A DNA stretch of 64,000 nt. Source: QQWI01 sp964522015. Lineage in GTDB: Bacteria > Bacillota > Clostridia > Peptostreptococcales > Acidaminobacteraceae. The DNA lies in assembly GCA_964522015.1 (NCBI GenBank), contig CAZFST010000019.1, positions 1-64,000 on the forward strand, given 5' to 3'. The translations under genes were made by a program, and so were the position numbers. Below, one piece after another: positions 9,036 through 17,257 of this stretch; the stretch's first letter is position 1, and each line of letters begins with the position of its first letter. The notes under the pieces are model-generated. The model was not told the DNA's origin, made no database searches, and saw only the letters and a program-made list of their open reading frames with translations.

Positions 9036-9178
9036 TATGACGACGACTCCTTATCTTCTTTAAGAAATATGCGAATGACTTTGAGTGATACTTTGATAAT
9101 GACCGCCATGCCAAGTGAGATGACAAAACCCAACCCAAAAACTTGACACGCGACTACAATTGATTCAGAAATTGACAT
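9035..9178 (-). CDS. 47-aa membrane miniprotein, OadG-like small subunit candidate
   Basis: ATG at 9178, preceded by TAAGGAG, with the stop codon overlapping the OadB-like start. The peptide starts MSISESIVVACQVFGLGFVI, has one hydrophobic span of about 25 residues, and ends in a basic then acidic tail (KVIRIFLKEDKESSS). Size, topology and position match the small gamma (OadG)-type subunits that pair with beta subunits of Na+-pump decarboxylases, though it is shorter than a classical OadG. The ribosome site, the coupling to the next gene and the amphipathic tail support a real gene. Confidence 0.75.
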   Translation of the reverse strand: MSISESIVVACQVFGLGFVISLGMAVIIKVSLKVIRIFLKEDKESSS

Positions 9179-9187
9179 GTGGGCTCC

Positions 9188-9271
9188 TTATTCTAATTCA
9201 CTTTTAATGTTTTTAACAAAGACGACCGTACACACTACTGTTAAAGCGACGATAACTAAAACTGTACCCAT
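9188..9271 (-). CDS. 27-aa single-span membrane miniprotein
   Basis: ATG at 9271 with an excellent ribosome site (GGAGGTG four bases upstream). The peptide begins MGTVLVIVALTVVCTVVFVK and ends with the charged tail SELE, so it is one transmembrane helix with a cytoplasmic tail. The stop lies nine bases before the 47-aa ORF, making a tight 27 aa - 47 aa - OadB operon. I do not recognise a family. It may be an extra accessory subunit or a leader-type gene for the pump. Confidence 0.6.
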   Translation of the reverse strand: MGTVLVIVALTVVCTVVFVKNIKSELE

Positions 9272-9351
9272 TAAACACCTCCATATCATCGTAGTTAACT
9301 TGAATATAACATTGCAAATACTATAAAACAAATATATAATCGTGATATTGA

Positions 9352-9370
9352 GTATATACTGAGGTTATAC
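9352..9370. promoter_or_regulatory. Candidate LysR-type operator
   Basis: GTATA and TATAC are separated by nine bases between the divergent LysR and OadB-like operons. This dyad contains the T-N11-A pattern typical of LysR boxes. Assignment rests on pattern and position only. Confidence 0.45.
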
Positions 9371-9458
9371 ACGTTGAATCAAAAGAAAATGGTTATTTAT
9401 TTTAGTTTAAGATGGTCCTATAGTTAAAATAGCGCATAATCTAAAGGAGACTACCAAT

Positions 9459-10370
9459 ATGGATTTACATTTGTTAAGAATATTTAATGCCGCAGCAACC
9501 CACAATAATATGACTTTAGCAGCAAAATCCCTCTATATCTCCCAGCCTGCCCTTTCCATACAGTTAAAGAAATTTGAAGAAGGCCTAGGGATTAAATTAT
9601 TTGATAAGGTTGGTAACCGTAATGTGATTAACGAAAACGGCAGACTTTTATATAGCTACTCCCAGCGTATTTTTTCCCTCCTTGAAGAAGCCGAAAATGT
9701 ATTGCTCCAATCAAGGGATACCATATCAGGCAACATTATTATTGGCGGAAGTAACACCGTGGGTATTTATGTCTTGCCTAAGATGATAGGACTCTTTAAA
9801 AAGCTTTACCCTAATGTTAATGTAAACCTACACATAGGGGATACTAACGAAATCGCAAGACTAGTCACAGAAAACAAGATGGATTTTGCAATCAATGGGG
9901 GGACCATAGAATACAACGCCATGGTTTTTCATCAAAAAATCATGGAAGAACGGTTAGTGTTTGCTGTAGCACCAACCTGTCCATTGTCGGAAATAATAAA
10001 CCTTGACCCCAGTGATTTTAAGGGGTACACCTTTATTTCCCACGAAAAACAATCCCAGCTTTATCAAAGCACAGAAAAAATAATTCAACAAAATCAGATA
10101 CCAGCTAAGATCACCATGACTTTTAACAATATCGATGCAATTAAACAGGCAGTTGCAGCGGAACTGGGGATTTCACTGATGCCCTATTCAGCAGTCAAAA
10201 ATGAAATCAAAGCAGGGCTTATTAATGAGGTCTTTTTGAAAGATCAGTCCTGGTTTTACCCCCAAAACTTAATTTACCATAAGAACCGCCATCAATCGGC
10301 GGCTTCTTTAAAATTAATGGAAATCATCATGGGTAACATTGATCTCTTTAAAGAAGATATCCCGTGTTAG
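9459..10370 (+). CDS. LysR family transcriptional regulator
   Basis: A 303-residue LysR-type regulator. The winged HTH covers residues 1-60 (MTLAAKSLYISQPALSIQLK followed by KLFDKVGNRN). The periplasmic-binding-protein-like effector domain starts near residue 90 (GNIIIGGSNTVGIYVLP). A strong ribosome site (AAAGGAG) precedes the ATG. It is transcribed away from the 27 aa - 47 aa - OadB operon across 187 bp, the classic arrangement for a LysR protein and its target, so it probably responds to the carboxylic acid handled by that pump. The effector cannot be read from the sequence. Confidence 0.93.
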   Translation: MDLHLLRIFNAAATHNNMTLAAKSLYISQPALSIQLKKFEEGLGIKLFDKVGNRNVINENGRLLYSYSQRIFSLLEEAENVLLQSRDTISGNIIIGGSNTVGIYVLPKMIGLFKKLYPNVNVNLHIGDTNEIARLVTENKMDFAINGGTIEYNAMVFHQKIMEERLVFAVAPTCPLSEIINLDPSDFKGYTFISHEKQSQLYQSTEKIIQQNQIPAKITMTFNNIDAIKQAVAAELGISLMPYSAVKNEIKAGLINEVFLKDQSWFYPQNLIYHKNRHQSAASLKLMEIIMGNIDLFKEDIPC

Positions 10371-10425
10371 TCAGAGAAAGTTGGGTATAAGTGACCACGA
10401 GTACTGATGATGAGGGGGCAAAGGG

Positions 10426-11961
10426 ATGGAAAATATGAGAAGTGAACAGATTGATTCCGTAACAACTGAAAATGCCATCAACCAAGCGTTCTTATTAGCA
10501 AAAAGCGACCACCTGTATCAGGCCCTGGCATTATTAAACGAGCATTACCCCCTAATATTAATGCAAGGTAATATTGAAGGCCAATTAAGAGCCCTGCGGG
10601 TGTATAGCTATACATATGGCCATTTAGGCTTGGTTGAGGCTTCTTTAAAATCAAATCAAGAGGGGCTCAATCTAATAAAAATTCATGGAATAGACTTGAC
10701 CTTAGAAGATAACACACCTTTAAAATTTATGTTTCTTAATAATATGGCCTCGGATTATGCGTCATTGCATCGATTTGAAGAAGCCCTTCAGCTTTACCAA
10801 GAAGCTAAGGCGTGTATCGATGAAACCATGGGAGAATCCTATGTTTTGGTGTTAAACAACATTAGTGAATGTTACATTGACGCCCGCGAATTGGATCTGG
10901 CCATAGGGGCAGCAGAAAGGGCCCTGAAGATGGCAGAAAATATGGCATCTAACGCTTCAATACTCAATCATTGCCACTATACCTTTGGAACAATCTATAA
11001 AGAAAAGCGAATGATTGATCAAGCGATGGCACATTTTTATAAATCTCTTCAATTTGCAGAGAAAGAGGAGACCCGGTATCATATCGTAGAAGTCAAGATA
11101 GCAATAGGCAAGCTTTATTTAGAGCAAGGAGACTATCAAGCAGCCCTAACTTACTTAGTTTCTGCCAGCGAAATTGCAACAGAAATCAATGCCCACGATC
11201 ACCTTCGAGAATTGGAGTTACTAGTGGCCAATACCTACGAAGCAATCGGTGATTTTGAAAAGGCAAACCAATACTTAAAAGCACAATTGGCCAATCATAA
11301 GAGGATTATGACCAACGAAATAGATCAAAAAATGACGGTAATCACCACCGAAAACCACAGGCAAAAAGTAGCGAAAGAAGGGGAGCTGTACAAGCTTCGC
11401 AATATTGAAATGACTGAGAAAAAGCAAGAATTAGAAAGCAAAGAAAGAGCACTGGAAGCAGCCTACAACGACCTAGCAATTCTAAGTCGAATTGGTAATG
11501 TTATAACATCCTCAATGGCCATTGAAAAGGTTTTGCAAGCCATTTATGATAATCTTCAAGGTATTATTAAGGCCAATGTATTTGGTGTGGCATTCTACTC
11601 AAGCACTGAAAAAACCCTGGACTATCGGCTGCTAATTGAAGAAGGGGTCCGAGTGCCAAGTTTTCAGTTGTCAGTTGCCAATAACGAGGGCTACGCAGCT
11701 CAGTGTATCTTCTCAAGAAAACCTATCCTTGAAAACGCCTTGGATGTGACCACCTACAAAATGGTAGAACATTCTCCTGATACAAGGGTCACCAAGTATC
11801 CCAAATCCCTTATATACTTGCCTATGATTATTGGTGGCAAGGTGATTGGTGTTTTGACCGTTCAAAGTTATGAAGAAAACGCCTATTGTAATCGAGATTT
11901 AGACAAGATTAGAATCTTAGCCACCTATATCATGATTGCCATCAATAAAGATATAAAATAG
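10426..11961 (+). CDS. TPR-repeat protein with C-terminal GAF domain
   Basis: A 511-residue cytosolic protein. Residues about 10-310 form consecutive tetratricopeptide-like helix pairs (for example YASLHRFEEALQLYQEAKAC, then IDQAMAHFYKSLQFAEKEE and YLEQGDYQAALTYLVSASEI-like repeats). A charged coiled coil (about 315-365) leads into a GAF domain (about 365-510, starting AILSRIGNVITSSMAIEKVL). The same architecture is common in front of GGDEF or kinase modules, but here no output domain follows, so it may act as a ligand-sensing scaffold or a truncated signalling protein. It starts 56 bases after the LysR gene, with GAGGGGG upstream, and ends at a strong terminator. Confidence 0.8.
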   Translation: MENMRSEQIDSVTTENAINQAFLLAKSDHLYQALALLNEHYPLILMQGNIEGQLRALRVYSYTYGHLGLVEASLKSNQEGLNLIKIHGIDLTLEDNTPLKFMFLNNMASDYASLHRFEEALQLYQEAKACIDETMGESYVLVLNNISECYIDARELDLAIGAAERALKMAENMASNASILNHCHYTFGTIYKEKRMIDQAMAHFYKSLQFAEKEETRYHIVEVKIAIGKLYLEQGDYQAALTYLVSASEIATEINAHDHLRELELLVANTYEAIGDFEKANQYLKAQLANHKRIMTNEIDQKMTVITTENHRQKVAKEGELYKLRNIEMTEKKQELESKERALEAAYNDLAILSRIGNVITSSMAIEKVLQAIYDNLQGIIKANVFGVAFYSSTEKTLDYRLLIEEGVRVPSFQLSVANNEGYAAQCIFSRKPILENALDVTTYKMVEHSPDTRVTKYPKSLIYLPMIIGGKVIGVLTVQSYEENAYCNRDLDKIRILATYIMIAINKDIK

Positions 11962-11967
11962 AACAAA

Positions 11968-12012
11968 AAATAACACAACAAAGAAGCGCCATCCTTTGTT
12001 GTGTTATTTTTA
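11968..12012 (+). terminator. Rho-independent terminator
   Basis: The hairpin pairs ATAACACAACAAAG with CTTTGTTGTGTTAT and is followed by TTTT. Confidence 0.85.
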
Positions 12013-12065
12013 TGCTTAAAAGGTGTTATTTTTATGCTCAAAAGGGGTTATTACTATGCACCAAG
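12001..12065. repeat. Tandem 22-bp repeat, about 2.8 copies
   Basis: Units at 12001 and 12023 differ at one base (GTGTTATTTTTATGCTTAAA, then AG); a third, more diverged unit starts at 12045. The first copy supplies the 3' arm and T tract of the terminator, so the array may have grown from it. Confidence 0.7.
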
Positions 12066-12165
12066 TAGGTTTGTACGCTATAATATTGAGAGGTTGGTTT
12101 GAGTGTCGAAGTATTTAATGACGCATTTTCAAACTCATATGCGTTTTGAATTTTTAGGAGGCAAC

Positions 12166-13530
12166 ATGTCAAGTCATTTACCAGTTAAAGGGTTTAAAGA
12201 TTATTTTGCATTATTTAAAGTTATTATTATCATAGCCATACCAGCGATTATTGAAATGAGCCTAAATACGATGCTGATGGTCGTTGATACAGTGATGGTT
12301 GGCCAGATGGTGGGCAAAGAGGCACTATCAGCAGTTGGTATTGCAAATTCAATTATGTTTACCTTGATTTTTGTGTTTACAGCATTTAACACAGGTGCTG
12401 TTGCCTTGATTTCAAGGAGTTATGGCGAGAAAAACATGGAAAAAGCCACTGCCACGGCCCACGTTAATTTATGGCTTAATTTTGTGATTGGCATGATTGT
12501 CATGGCCTTATCTTATTTACTCAAACCTATTTTTTTCGCACCCTATCAAATCACTGAAAGCGTTAGAGATCAAGTATACATCTACTACGATATTGTGATG
12601 GCGGGGATGATATTTCAATTTATGTCCTTTGCATTTGCTTCCATCTCAAGAGGTGTTGAGAACACAAAAGTGCCAATGTATATAACTGCGGTAGCCAATA
12701 TCATCAACATCATCTTGAATTACATCTTGATTAAAGGGGTATGGTTGTTTCCTGAAATGGGGATTGGTGGTTCTGCACTTGCCACTACCCTTGCGAGGAT
12801 TGTAGCATTTGGAATATTTGCATGGATTTTCTTTGGTGGAAAACATCAGTTAAAACTCCGCTTCAACCAGATTAAGTTAGATCGGAATCTACTGAAACCA
12901 CTATGGACCATCTCCTTGCCAGGTGCCATTGAGCAATTTTTGATGCAGATGGCATTCGTTATAGCTGGCATTATTATTACAACATTAGCGACAGATTCTG
13001 AGGCATTATTTAGAATACTCATTAATATTGAATCCATAAGTTTTATGCCAGCGGTTGGTATTTCCATAGCGGCAGCTACTTTAGTTGGGAAAGCCCTTGG
13101 AGAGAAAAACCCGGAAAAGGCCTATGCCATTGGGCAATTATCCGGTCTGATGGGGATTTTATGGGGCGTTGCAATGGGAATTGTGTTTTTAGTGCTTGCA
13201 AAGCCAATTTTAAATGCATTTACACCGGACACCACCATTATTCTTTTAGGGGTTCCGATCATGTTCTATTTGGCAATTAATCAGCCTCTCTTAAATTACA
13301 ATATTGCCATGTCAGGAGCTCTTAGAGGGGCCGGGGACACAAAGGTGATTATGCGCTTGACTGCTCTGAGATTATGGCTGTTTTTTATACCGGGTACTTA
13401 TTTGACAATCGTACTGCTTAAGTCAGGTGTAGCTGGTCTTTGGTATGCCGAAATCATTTCGTTTGTGGTTTTTAGCAGTATTATGTACAAGCGATTTAGT
13501 AGCCGCAAGTGGGCGCAGCTTGAGTTTTAA
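12166..13530 (+). CDS. MATE family efflux transporter
   Basis: About 454 residues from the ATG at 12166, which has TTAGGAGG upstream; an in-frame start at 12103 lacks a ribosome site. Twelve hydrophobic segments form two homologous halves. Family features include PAIIEMSLNTMLMVVDTVMV near the start, GEKNMEKA and GEKNPEKA after helices 2 and 8, and SGALRGAGDTK in the C-terminal half. MATE proteins export drugs or metabolites using Na+ or H+ gradients. It is followed nine bases later by a chromate transporter gene, so the two probably form an operon. Confidence 0.92.
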   Translation: MSSHLPVKGFKDYFALFKVIIIIAIPAIIEMSLNTMLMVVDTVMVGQMVGKEALSAVGIANSIMFTLIFVFTAFNTGAVALISRSYGEKNMEKATATAHVNLWLNFVIGMIVMALSYLLKPIFFAPYQITESVRDQVYIYYDIVMAGMIFQFMSFAFASISRGVENTKVPMYITAVANIINIILNYILIKGVWLFPEMGIGGSALATTLARIVAFGIFAWIFFGGKHQLKLRFNQIKLDRNLLKPLWTISLPGAIEQFLMQMAFVIAGIIITTLATDSEALFRILINIESISFMPAVGISIAAATLVGKALGEKNPEKAYAIGQLSGLMGILWGVAMGIVFLVLAKPILNAFTPDTTIILLGVPIMFYLAINQPLLNYNIAMSGALRGAGDTKVIMRLTALRLWLFFIPGTYLTIVLLKSGVAGLWYAEIISFVVFSSIMYKRFSSRKWAQLEF

Positions 13531-13539
13531 GGGGAGGTA

Positions 13540-14799
13540 ATGATGGTTTTTAAGGGTCAAAAGAAACAACAAATGCAACCATTAAAAAATCAGATACCAC
13601 TCCGGGAGATCTTTAAAACAGCAACCATTTTAGGCCTCACTTCATTTGGTGGGCCTGTTGCACATATTGGTTACTTTCATAAGATGTACGTTGAAAAAAA
13701 ACAATGGGTAGATGAAAAGCAGTTCGTTGATTTGGTGGCATTGTCACAGTTCTTGCCTGGTCCCGCCAGCAGTCAGGTGGGAATTGGTATTGGGGCCTAT
13801 CGCGGGGGTATTTTGGGTGCGATAGTGGCATGGGTTGGCTTCACTTTGCCCTCCGCTATTGTCCTGCTTTTGTTTGCGATGTTTGTGAAAGAGGTTGATG
13901 TCTCACAAGCTGGGTGGTTGCATGGATTGCGGGTGGTTGCGGTGGCTATTGTCGCCCATGCACTCTTGACTATGGGCAATAAACTAGCGGCTGAAAAAAT
14001 CACAGCCACCATTGCCGTGGTGGCTTGTGCCATAACACTGTTATGGCAAACCGCCTTGACCCAAGTGGCCGTGATGTTAATGGCAGCTCTTGTAGGCTAT
14101 TTGATTTATCATAAAAAAGAAGCGGGGATTTCCCATAGTGAATTCAAAGAGAGTCAAAAGTCTACTGATGCCCTTGAGATAATTGGCTATAAAAAATACT
14201 ATTCGCAACATAAGTCACTTTGGTATTTGCTTGTCTTTTTTATAGCCCTTGCCGCCTTGCCAGTTGTTAATTTCTTCACTGGTAATCAACTGGTTCAATT
14301 ACTCGATATTTTTTATAGAGCTGGATCCTTGGTATTTGGTGGCGGCCATGTTATCTTACCCCTACTTGAAATCGAACTTGTCCCAAAAGGACTTTTAACA
14401 GATTCTCAATTTCTTTCAGGCTTTGGTGCGACACAAGCGGTTCCGGGTCCCCTTTTTACTTTTGCAACTTATTTAGGTTATTTGGTGGCTGGCTTACCAG
14501 GGGCTATTGTGTCTTTATTGGCTGTGTTTACACCGTCATTTTTACTGGTAATGGGTGTTTTACCTTATTGGGATGCCTTAAGGACCAATACCAAAGTAAA
14601 GTCAGCACTAATTGGCGTTAATGCAGCGGTGGTAGGGATACTATTGGCGGCTCTTTATAATCCCCTTTGGATAAAGGCGATTACCAGCACAAGGGATTTT
14701 GTGCTGTGCATGGTCTTATTTGTTTTGGTCAGCTTTTGGAAGGCGCCCACATGGTTATTAGTCATTCTGGGGGCCGTGGCTGGGTCCTTGTTCCTATAA
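13540..14799 (+). CDS. Chromate transporter (CHR/ChrA family, two-domain)
   Basis: A 419-residue fused protein with two CHR domains. The first has TSFGGPVAHIGYFHKMYVEK and ALSQFLPGPASSQVGIGIGA. The second has GSLVFGGGHVILPLLEIEL and GFGATQAVPGPLFTFATYLG. Both halves carry the conserved (F/V)FGGG- or SFGGP-type and PGP motifs. Members export chromate, or import it in place of sulphate, and many chromosomal copies have no proven substrate. GGGGAGGTA precedes two adjacent ATG codons (13540 and 13543). A direct repeat of GGGTCCTT-N-TTCCTATAA spans the 3' end and trailing sequence. Confidence 0.9.
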   Translation: MMVFKGQKKQQMQPLKNQIPLREIFKTATILGLTSFGGPVAHIGYFHKMYVEKKQWVDEKQFVDLVALSQFLPGPASSQVGIGIGAYRGGILGAIVAWVGFTLPSAIVLLLFAMFVKEVDVSQAGWLHGLRVVAVAIVAHALLTMGNKLAAEKITATIAVVACAITLLWQTALTQVAVMLMAALVGYLIYHKKEAGISHSEFKESQKSTDALEIIGYKKYYSQHKSLWYLLVFFIALAALPVVNFFTGNQLVQLLDIFYRAGSLVFGGGHVILPLLEIELVPKGLLTDSQFLSGFGATQAVPGPLFTFATYLGYLVAGLPGAIVSLLAVFTPSFLLVMGVLPYWDALRTNTKVKSALIGVNAAVVGILLAALYNPLWIKAITSTRDFVLCMVLFVLVSFWKAPTWLLVILGAVAGSLFL

Positions 14800-14834
14800 G
14801 ATGTACAAGGCCTGCTTGGGTCCTTCTTCCTATA

Positions 14835-14873
14835 ATATGGACTCAGTTTATTTCAAACTGAGTCCATATTTTT
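14835..14873 (+). terminator. Rho-independent terminator
   Basis: The hairpin pairs ATATGGACTCAGTTT with AAACTGAGTCCATAT and ends in eight T. Confidence 0.9.
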
Positions 14874-15119
14874 TTACATTTTCGTAACATCATTTGACGG
14901 GAGTTGTAGAAGCGCAGCGAAAAGATTTCGTAATTGTAACAAAAATCGGGCTGAAAAGGTTCTAAAAGCTAAGTTTTTTCATTATTACGCCCCGCGAAGC
15001 ACTTTTTTCGACATATTAGAAAAATGATATGACGAAATTATGAACGGTTTTGTCATATATCTGACATAAATTTAATGTTATAATAACTTCAATCAAACAA
15101 CTTACAAGAGGTAAACAAG
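14874..15119. other. Intergenic region with promoter for small membrane protein
   Basis: No gene was seen. An inverted repeat ATATGAC (15027-15033) / GTCATAT (15052-15058) lies just upstream of an extended -10 promoter, TG-T-TATAAT (15076-15084). The rest is unstructured AT-rich sequence. Confidence 0.6.
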
Positions 15120-15296
15120 ATGTTAGCAAAAATCATCGCGTCACTTGTGCTGCTTTTAGGCGTATGGAAACCTGCCGTTTTTTTAAGAGTCACTGAATCA
15201 TGGAAATACGGTCGAAGAAAACCCACCAACTTGAACATGAAGTTAACCAGAGTTATGTGTATTGTTGCGATTTGTTCGATTTGGATTTTCTTATAA
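15120..15296 (+). CDS. 58-aa two-span membrane protein (DUF6199-like)
   Basis: ATG at 15120 after GAGGTAAACAAG. The peptide has hydrophobic segments at residues 1-15 and 45-58 with the core WKPAVFLRVTESWKYGRRKP between them. The pattern of a proline-containing first helix followed by (F/W)-x-x-TESWK and a basic residue before a second helix resembles small DUF6199-type proteins of Clostridia, from memory only. The stop codon lies inside the first copy of a 34-bp tandem duplication. A good extended -10 promoter is present 36 bases upstream. Function unknown. Confidence 0.65.
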   Translation: MLAKIIASLVLLLGVWKPAVFLRVTESWKYGRRKPTNLNMKLTRVMCIVAICSIWIFL

Positions 15297-15361
15297 TCAT
15301 TAAAAGCATTATTATAAGTGGTATGAATAATCATTAAAAGCATTATTAAAAGTGGTATGAA
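15294..15361. repeat. 34-bp tandem duplication
   Basis: Two adjacent 34-bp copies (15294-15327 and 15328-15361), beginning TAATCATTAAAAGCATTATT, differ at one position. The first contains the stop codon of the 58-aa ORF. Confidence 0.85.
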
Positions 15362-15429
15362 CCTAAGGGGGTTTATATAAGCGTTATGGAAACATAACAA
15401 AGCTCAAATTTAAAAAGGGGGATTTAAGA

Positions 15430-17160
15430 ATGAAAAAAGCTTTAGCATTGTTTCTCACATTCGCAATGATTCTTTCTCTTGCTGTTGGCTGCGCGCCAAA
15501 AGCAAAGGAAGATCCTGCAACGTCAGAAGCAACAACAACCGCAGCTGCAGAAGCTGAAAAAACTGAGCCATCAGGTACATTGACTGTTGGTATCACAGAA
15601 GCATCTGGTAACTTCAACCCTGCATACTACTCATCAGCTTATGATGGTTATGTTGCAGACCTAGTATTTGACAGCCTGATTGCTAGAAATTTTGATGGCG
15701 AGTACGAGGGTAGTGTTGCAGATAGCTGGGAATATTCAAACGACGATAAAACCATCACATTCAAGATGAAGAAAGATATTAACTTCTCTGATGGTACGCC
15801 GCTAACTGCAAATGACGTTGTGTTCTCTTACCAATTACTTGCAGACCCTTCTTACACAGGTCGTTACGGTTCTACAGTTGCCGATATGCTTGGTTATGAC
15901 GCTTACTTCAAAAAAGAAACAGATAAATTTGAAGGCGTTGTAGCAGTTGACGATTACACTGTTCAGTTCAACTTTAAAGAAGCACTTCGTACAAACTTTG
16001 AAAACTGCGGCTTTGCTATTATGCCAAAAGCATACTATGGTAAAGATTTTGTAGTCGGTAATACAGCTGCAATCGAAGCGATTACTTCTACACCAGTTGG
16101 TTCTGGCCCTTACATGTTAGAAACTTTCAAAGAAAAAGAATTAGTTTACCTTAAGCGTAACCCTAATTTCACAAGACCTGGTTACCTGATTTCAGAGATC
16201 ATCTTGAAGTTTGTTGATCAAACAACTGATATCGTTGAATTAACATCAGGTAGCGTTGATTTACTTGCTGGTATGATCGAGCCAAAGAAAATTGCTGAAG
16301 CAAGAACTAATTCTTTCTCTATCAACCAGTACAACAGATCTGGTTATGGCTATGTTAAAACAAACCACGAATTTGGTCCTACAGCTGATAAAAATGTTAG
16401 AAAAGCATTGTTCTATGCATTTAACACTGAAGAATTCGTTAAGTCTTACTTCTATGATGCAGATACAGATCAAGTTTTAGCAACAACTCAATTCCACCCA
16501 TTTTCACAAGTATCTTGGGCTGTAACACCAGAAGTATTGGCTCAATTAACTGACTACACATTCAACATGGATAAAGCAAAAGCACTTCTTGATGAAGCTG
16601 GTTGGAAAGTCGGCGCATCTGGTTTTAGAGAAAAAAATGGCGAAGTTATGACTTTGAACATCGCTGCAATGCCTGACCATGATATCCTCAATACACTTAT
16701 CCCTATGTGGGAAAGAGACTGGGGCCAAGGTCTTAAAATCAAGTTGAACATCGCTTACCTTGAGTTCAATACTGTTCTTGACTATGTTATCTATAACTCA
16801 GATGAGAACGTAAAACAGTGGAGCTTGTTCTTCCTTGCTACTACAATCGGTTCACCAGATCCACATTCAATCTACACTGAGTTCCACTCAAAATACATTG
16901 GTTCAGGCCTAGACAACACAAGCCGTTACAACAATCCAGAAGTTGATAGATTGTTAGACGAAGGTAAAGCTATTCTTGATATGGAAAAAGCAAAACCTGT
17001 TTATGGCGAATTGCTTAAAATCTTAAGCGACGACGCTGTTCTTATGCCAGTTTATGCAAACACTTATTTTGACCTTTACAACCCAAAACTTGTTGATTTC
17101 AAAACAAGCTCACTTTATAACTGGGTTAAAGCACTTAAAGACGCAAAAATCACTGAGTAA
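15430..17160 (+). CDS. Peptide ABC transporter substrate-binding lipoprotein
   Basis: A 576-residue family 5 extracellular solute-binding protein. The N-terminus MKKALALFLTFAMILSLAVG ends in Cys21, a clear lipobox (LAVGC), so it is a membrane-anchored lipoprotein. Family features are GTLTVGITEASGNFNPAYY, VADSWEYSNDDKTITFKMK and LTANDVVFSYQLLADPS. It delivers oligopeptides, dipeptides or similar ligands to the permeases encoded downstream. Codon use looks optimised, suggesting high expression. A stable hairpin at 17184-17230 separates it from the rest of the operon, which would keep this subunit in excess, as is usual for such systems. Confidence 0.95.
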   Translation: MKKALALFLTFAMILSLAVGCAPKAKEDPATSEATTTAAAEAEKTEPSGTLTVGITEASGNFNPAYYSSAYDGYVADLVFDSLIARNFDGEYEGSVADSWEYSNDDKTITFKMKKDINFSDGTPLTANDVVFSYQLLADPSYTGRYGSTVADMLGYDAYFKKETDKFEGVVAVDDYTVQFNFKEALRTNFENCGFAIMPKAYYGKDFVVGNTAAIEAITSTPVGSGPYMLETFKEKELVYLKRNPNFTRPGYLISEIILKFVDQTTDIVELTSGSVDLLAGMIEPKKIAEARTNSFSINQYNRSGYGYVKTNHEFGPTADKNVRKALFYAFNTEEFVKSYFYDADTDQVLATTQFHPFSQVSWAVTPEVLAQLTDYTFNMDKAKALLDEAGWKVGASGFREKNGEVMTLNIAAMPDHDILNTLIPMWERDWGQGLKIKLNIAYLEFNTVLDYVIYNSDENVKQWSLFFLATTIGSPDPHSIYTEFHSKYIGSGLDNTSRYNNPEVDRLLDEGKAILDMEKAKPVYGELLKILSDDAVLMPVYANTYFDLYNPKLVDFKTSSLYNWVKALKDAKITE

Positions 17161-17183
17161 TCAATCATTGTAGAATCAAAATC

Positions 17184-17230
17184 CGTGATGATAAAGGCGG
17201 TCTGTAAAAAGACCGCCTTTATTAAATCAC
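17184..17230 (+). terminator. Intra-operon attenuator hairpin
   Basis: AAAGGCGGTCT pairs with AGACCGCCTTT, and the outer GTGAT pairs with ATCAC. The short T run (TTT-A-TT) suggests partial termination between the binding-protein gene and the permease genes. Confidence 0.75.
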
Positions 17231-17257
17231 GTCAAGCCATTAAAAAGAGGTGAAGGG

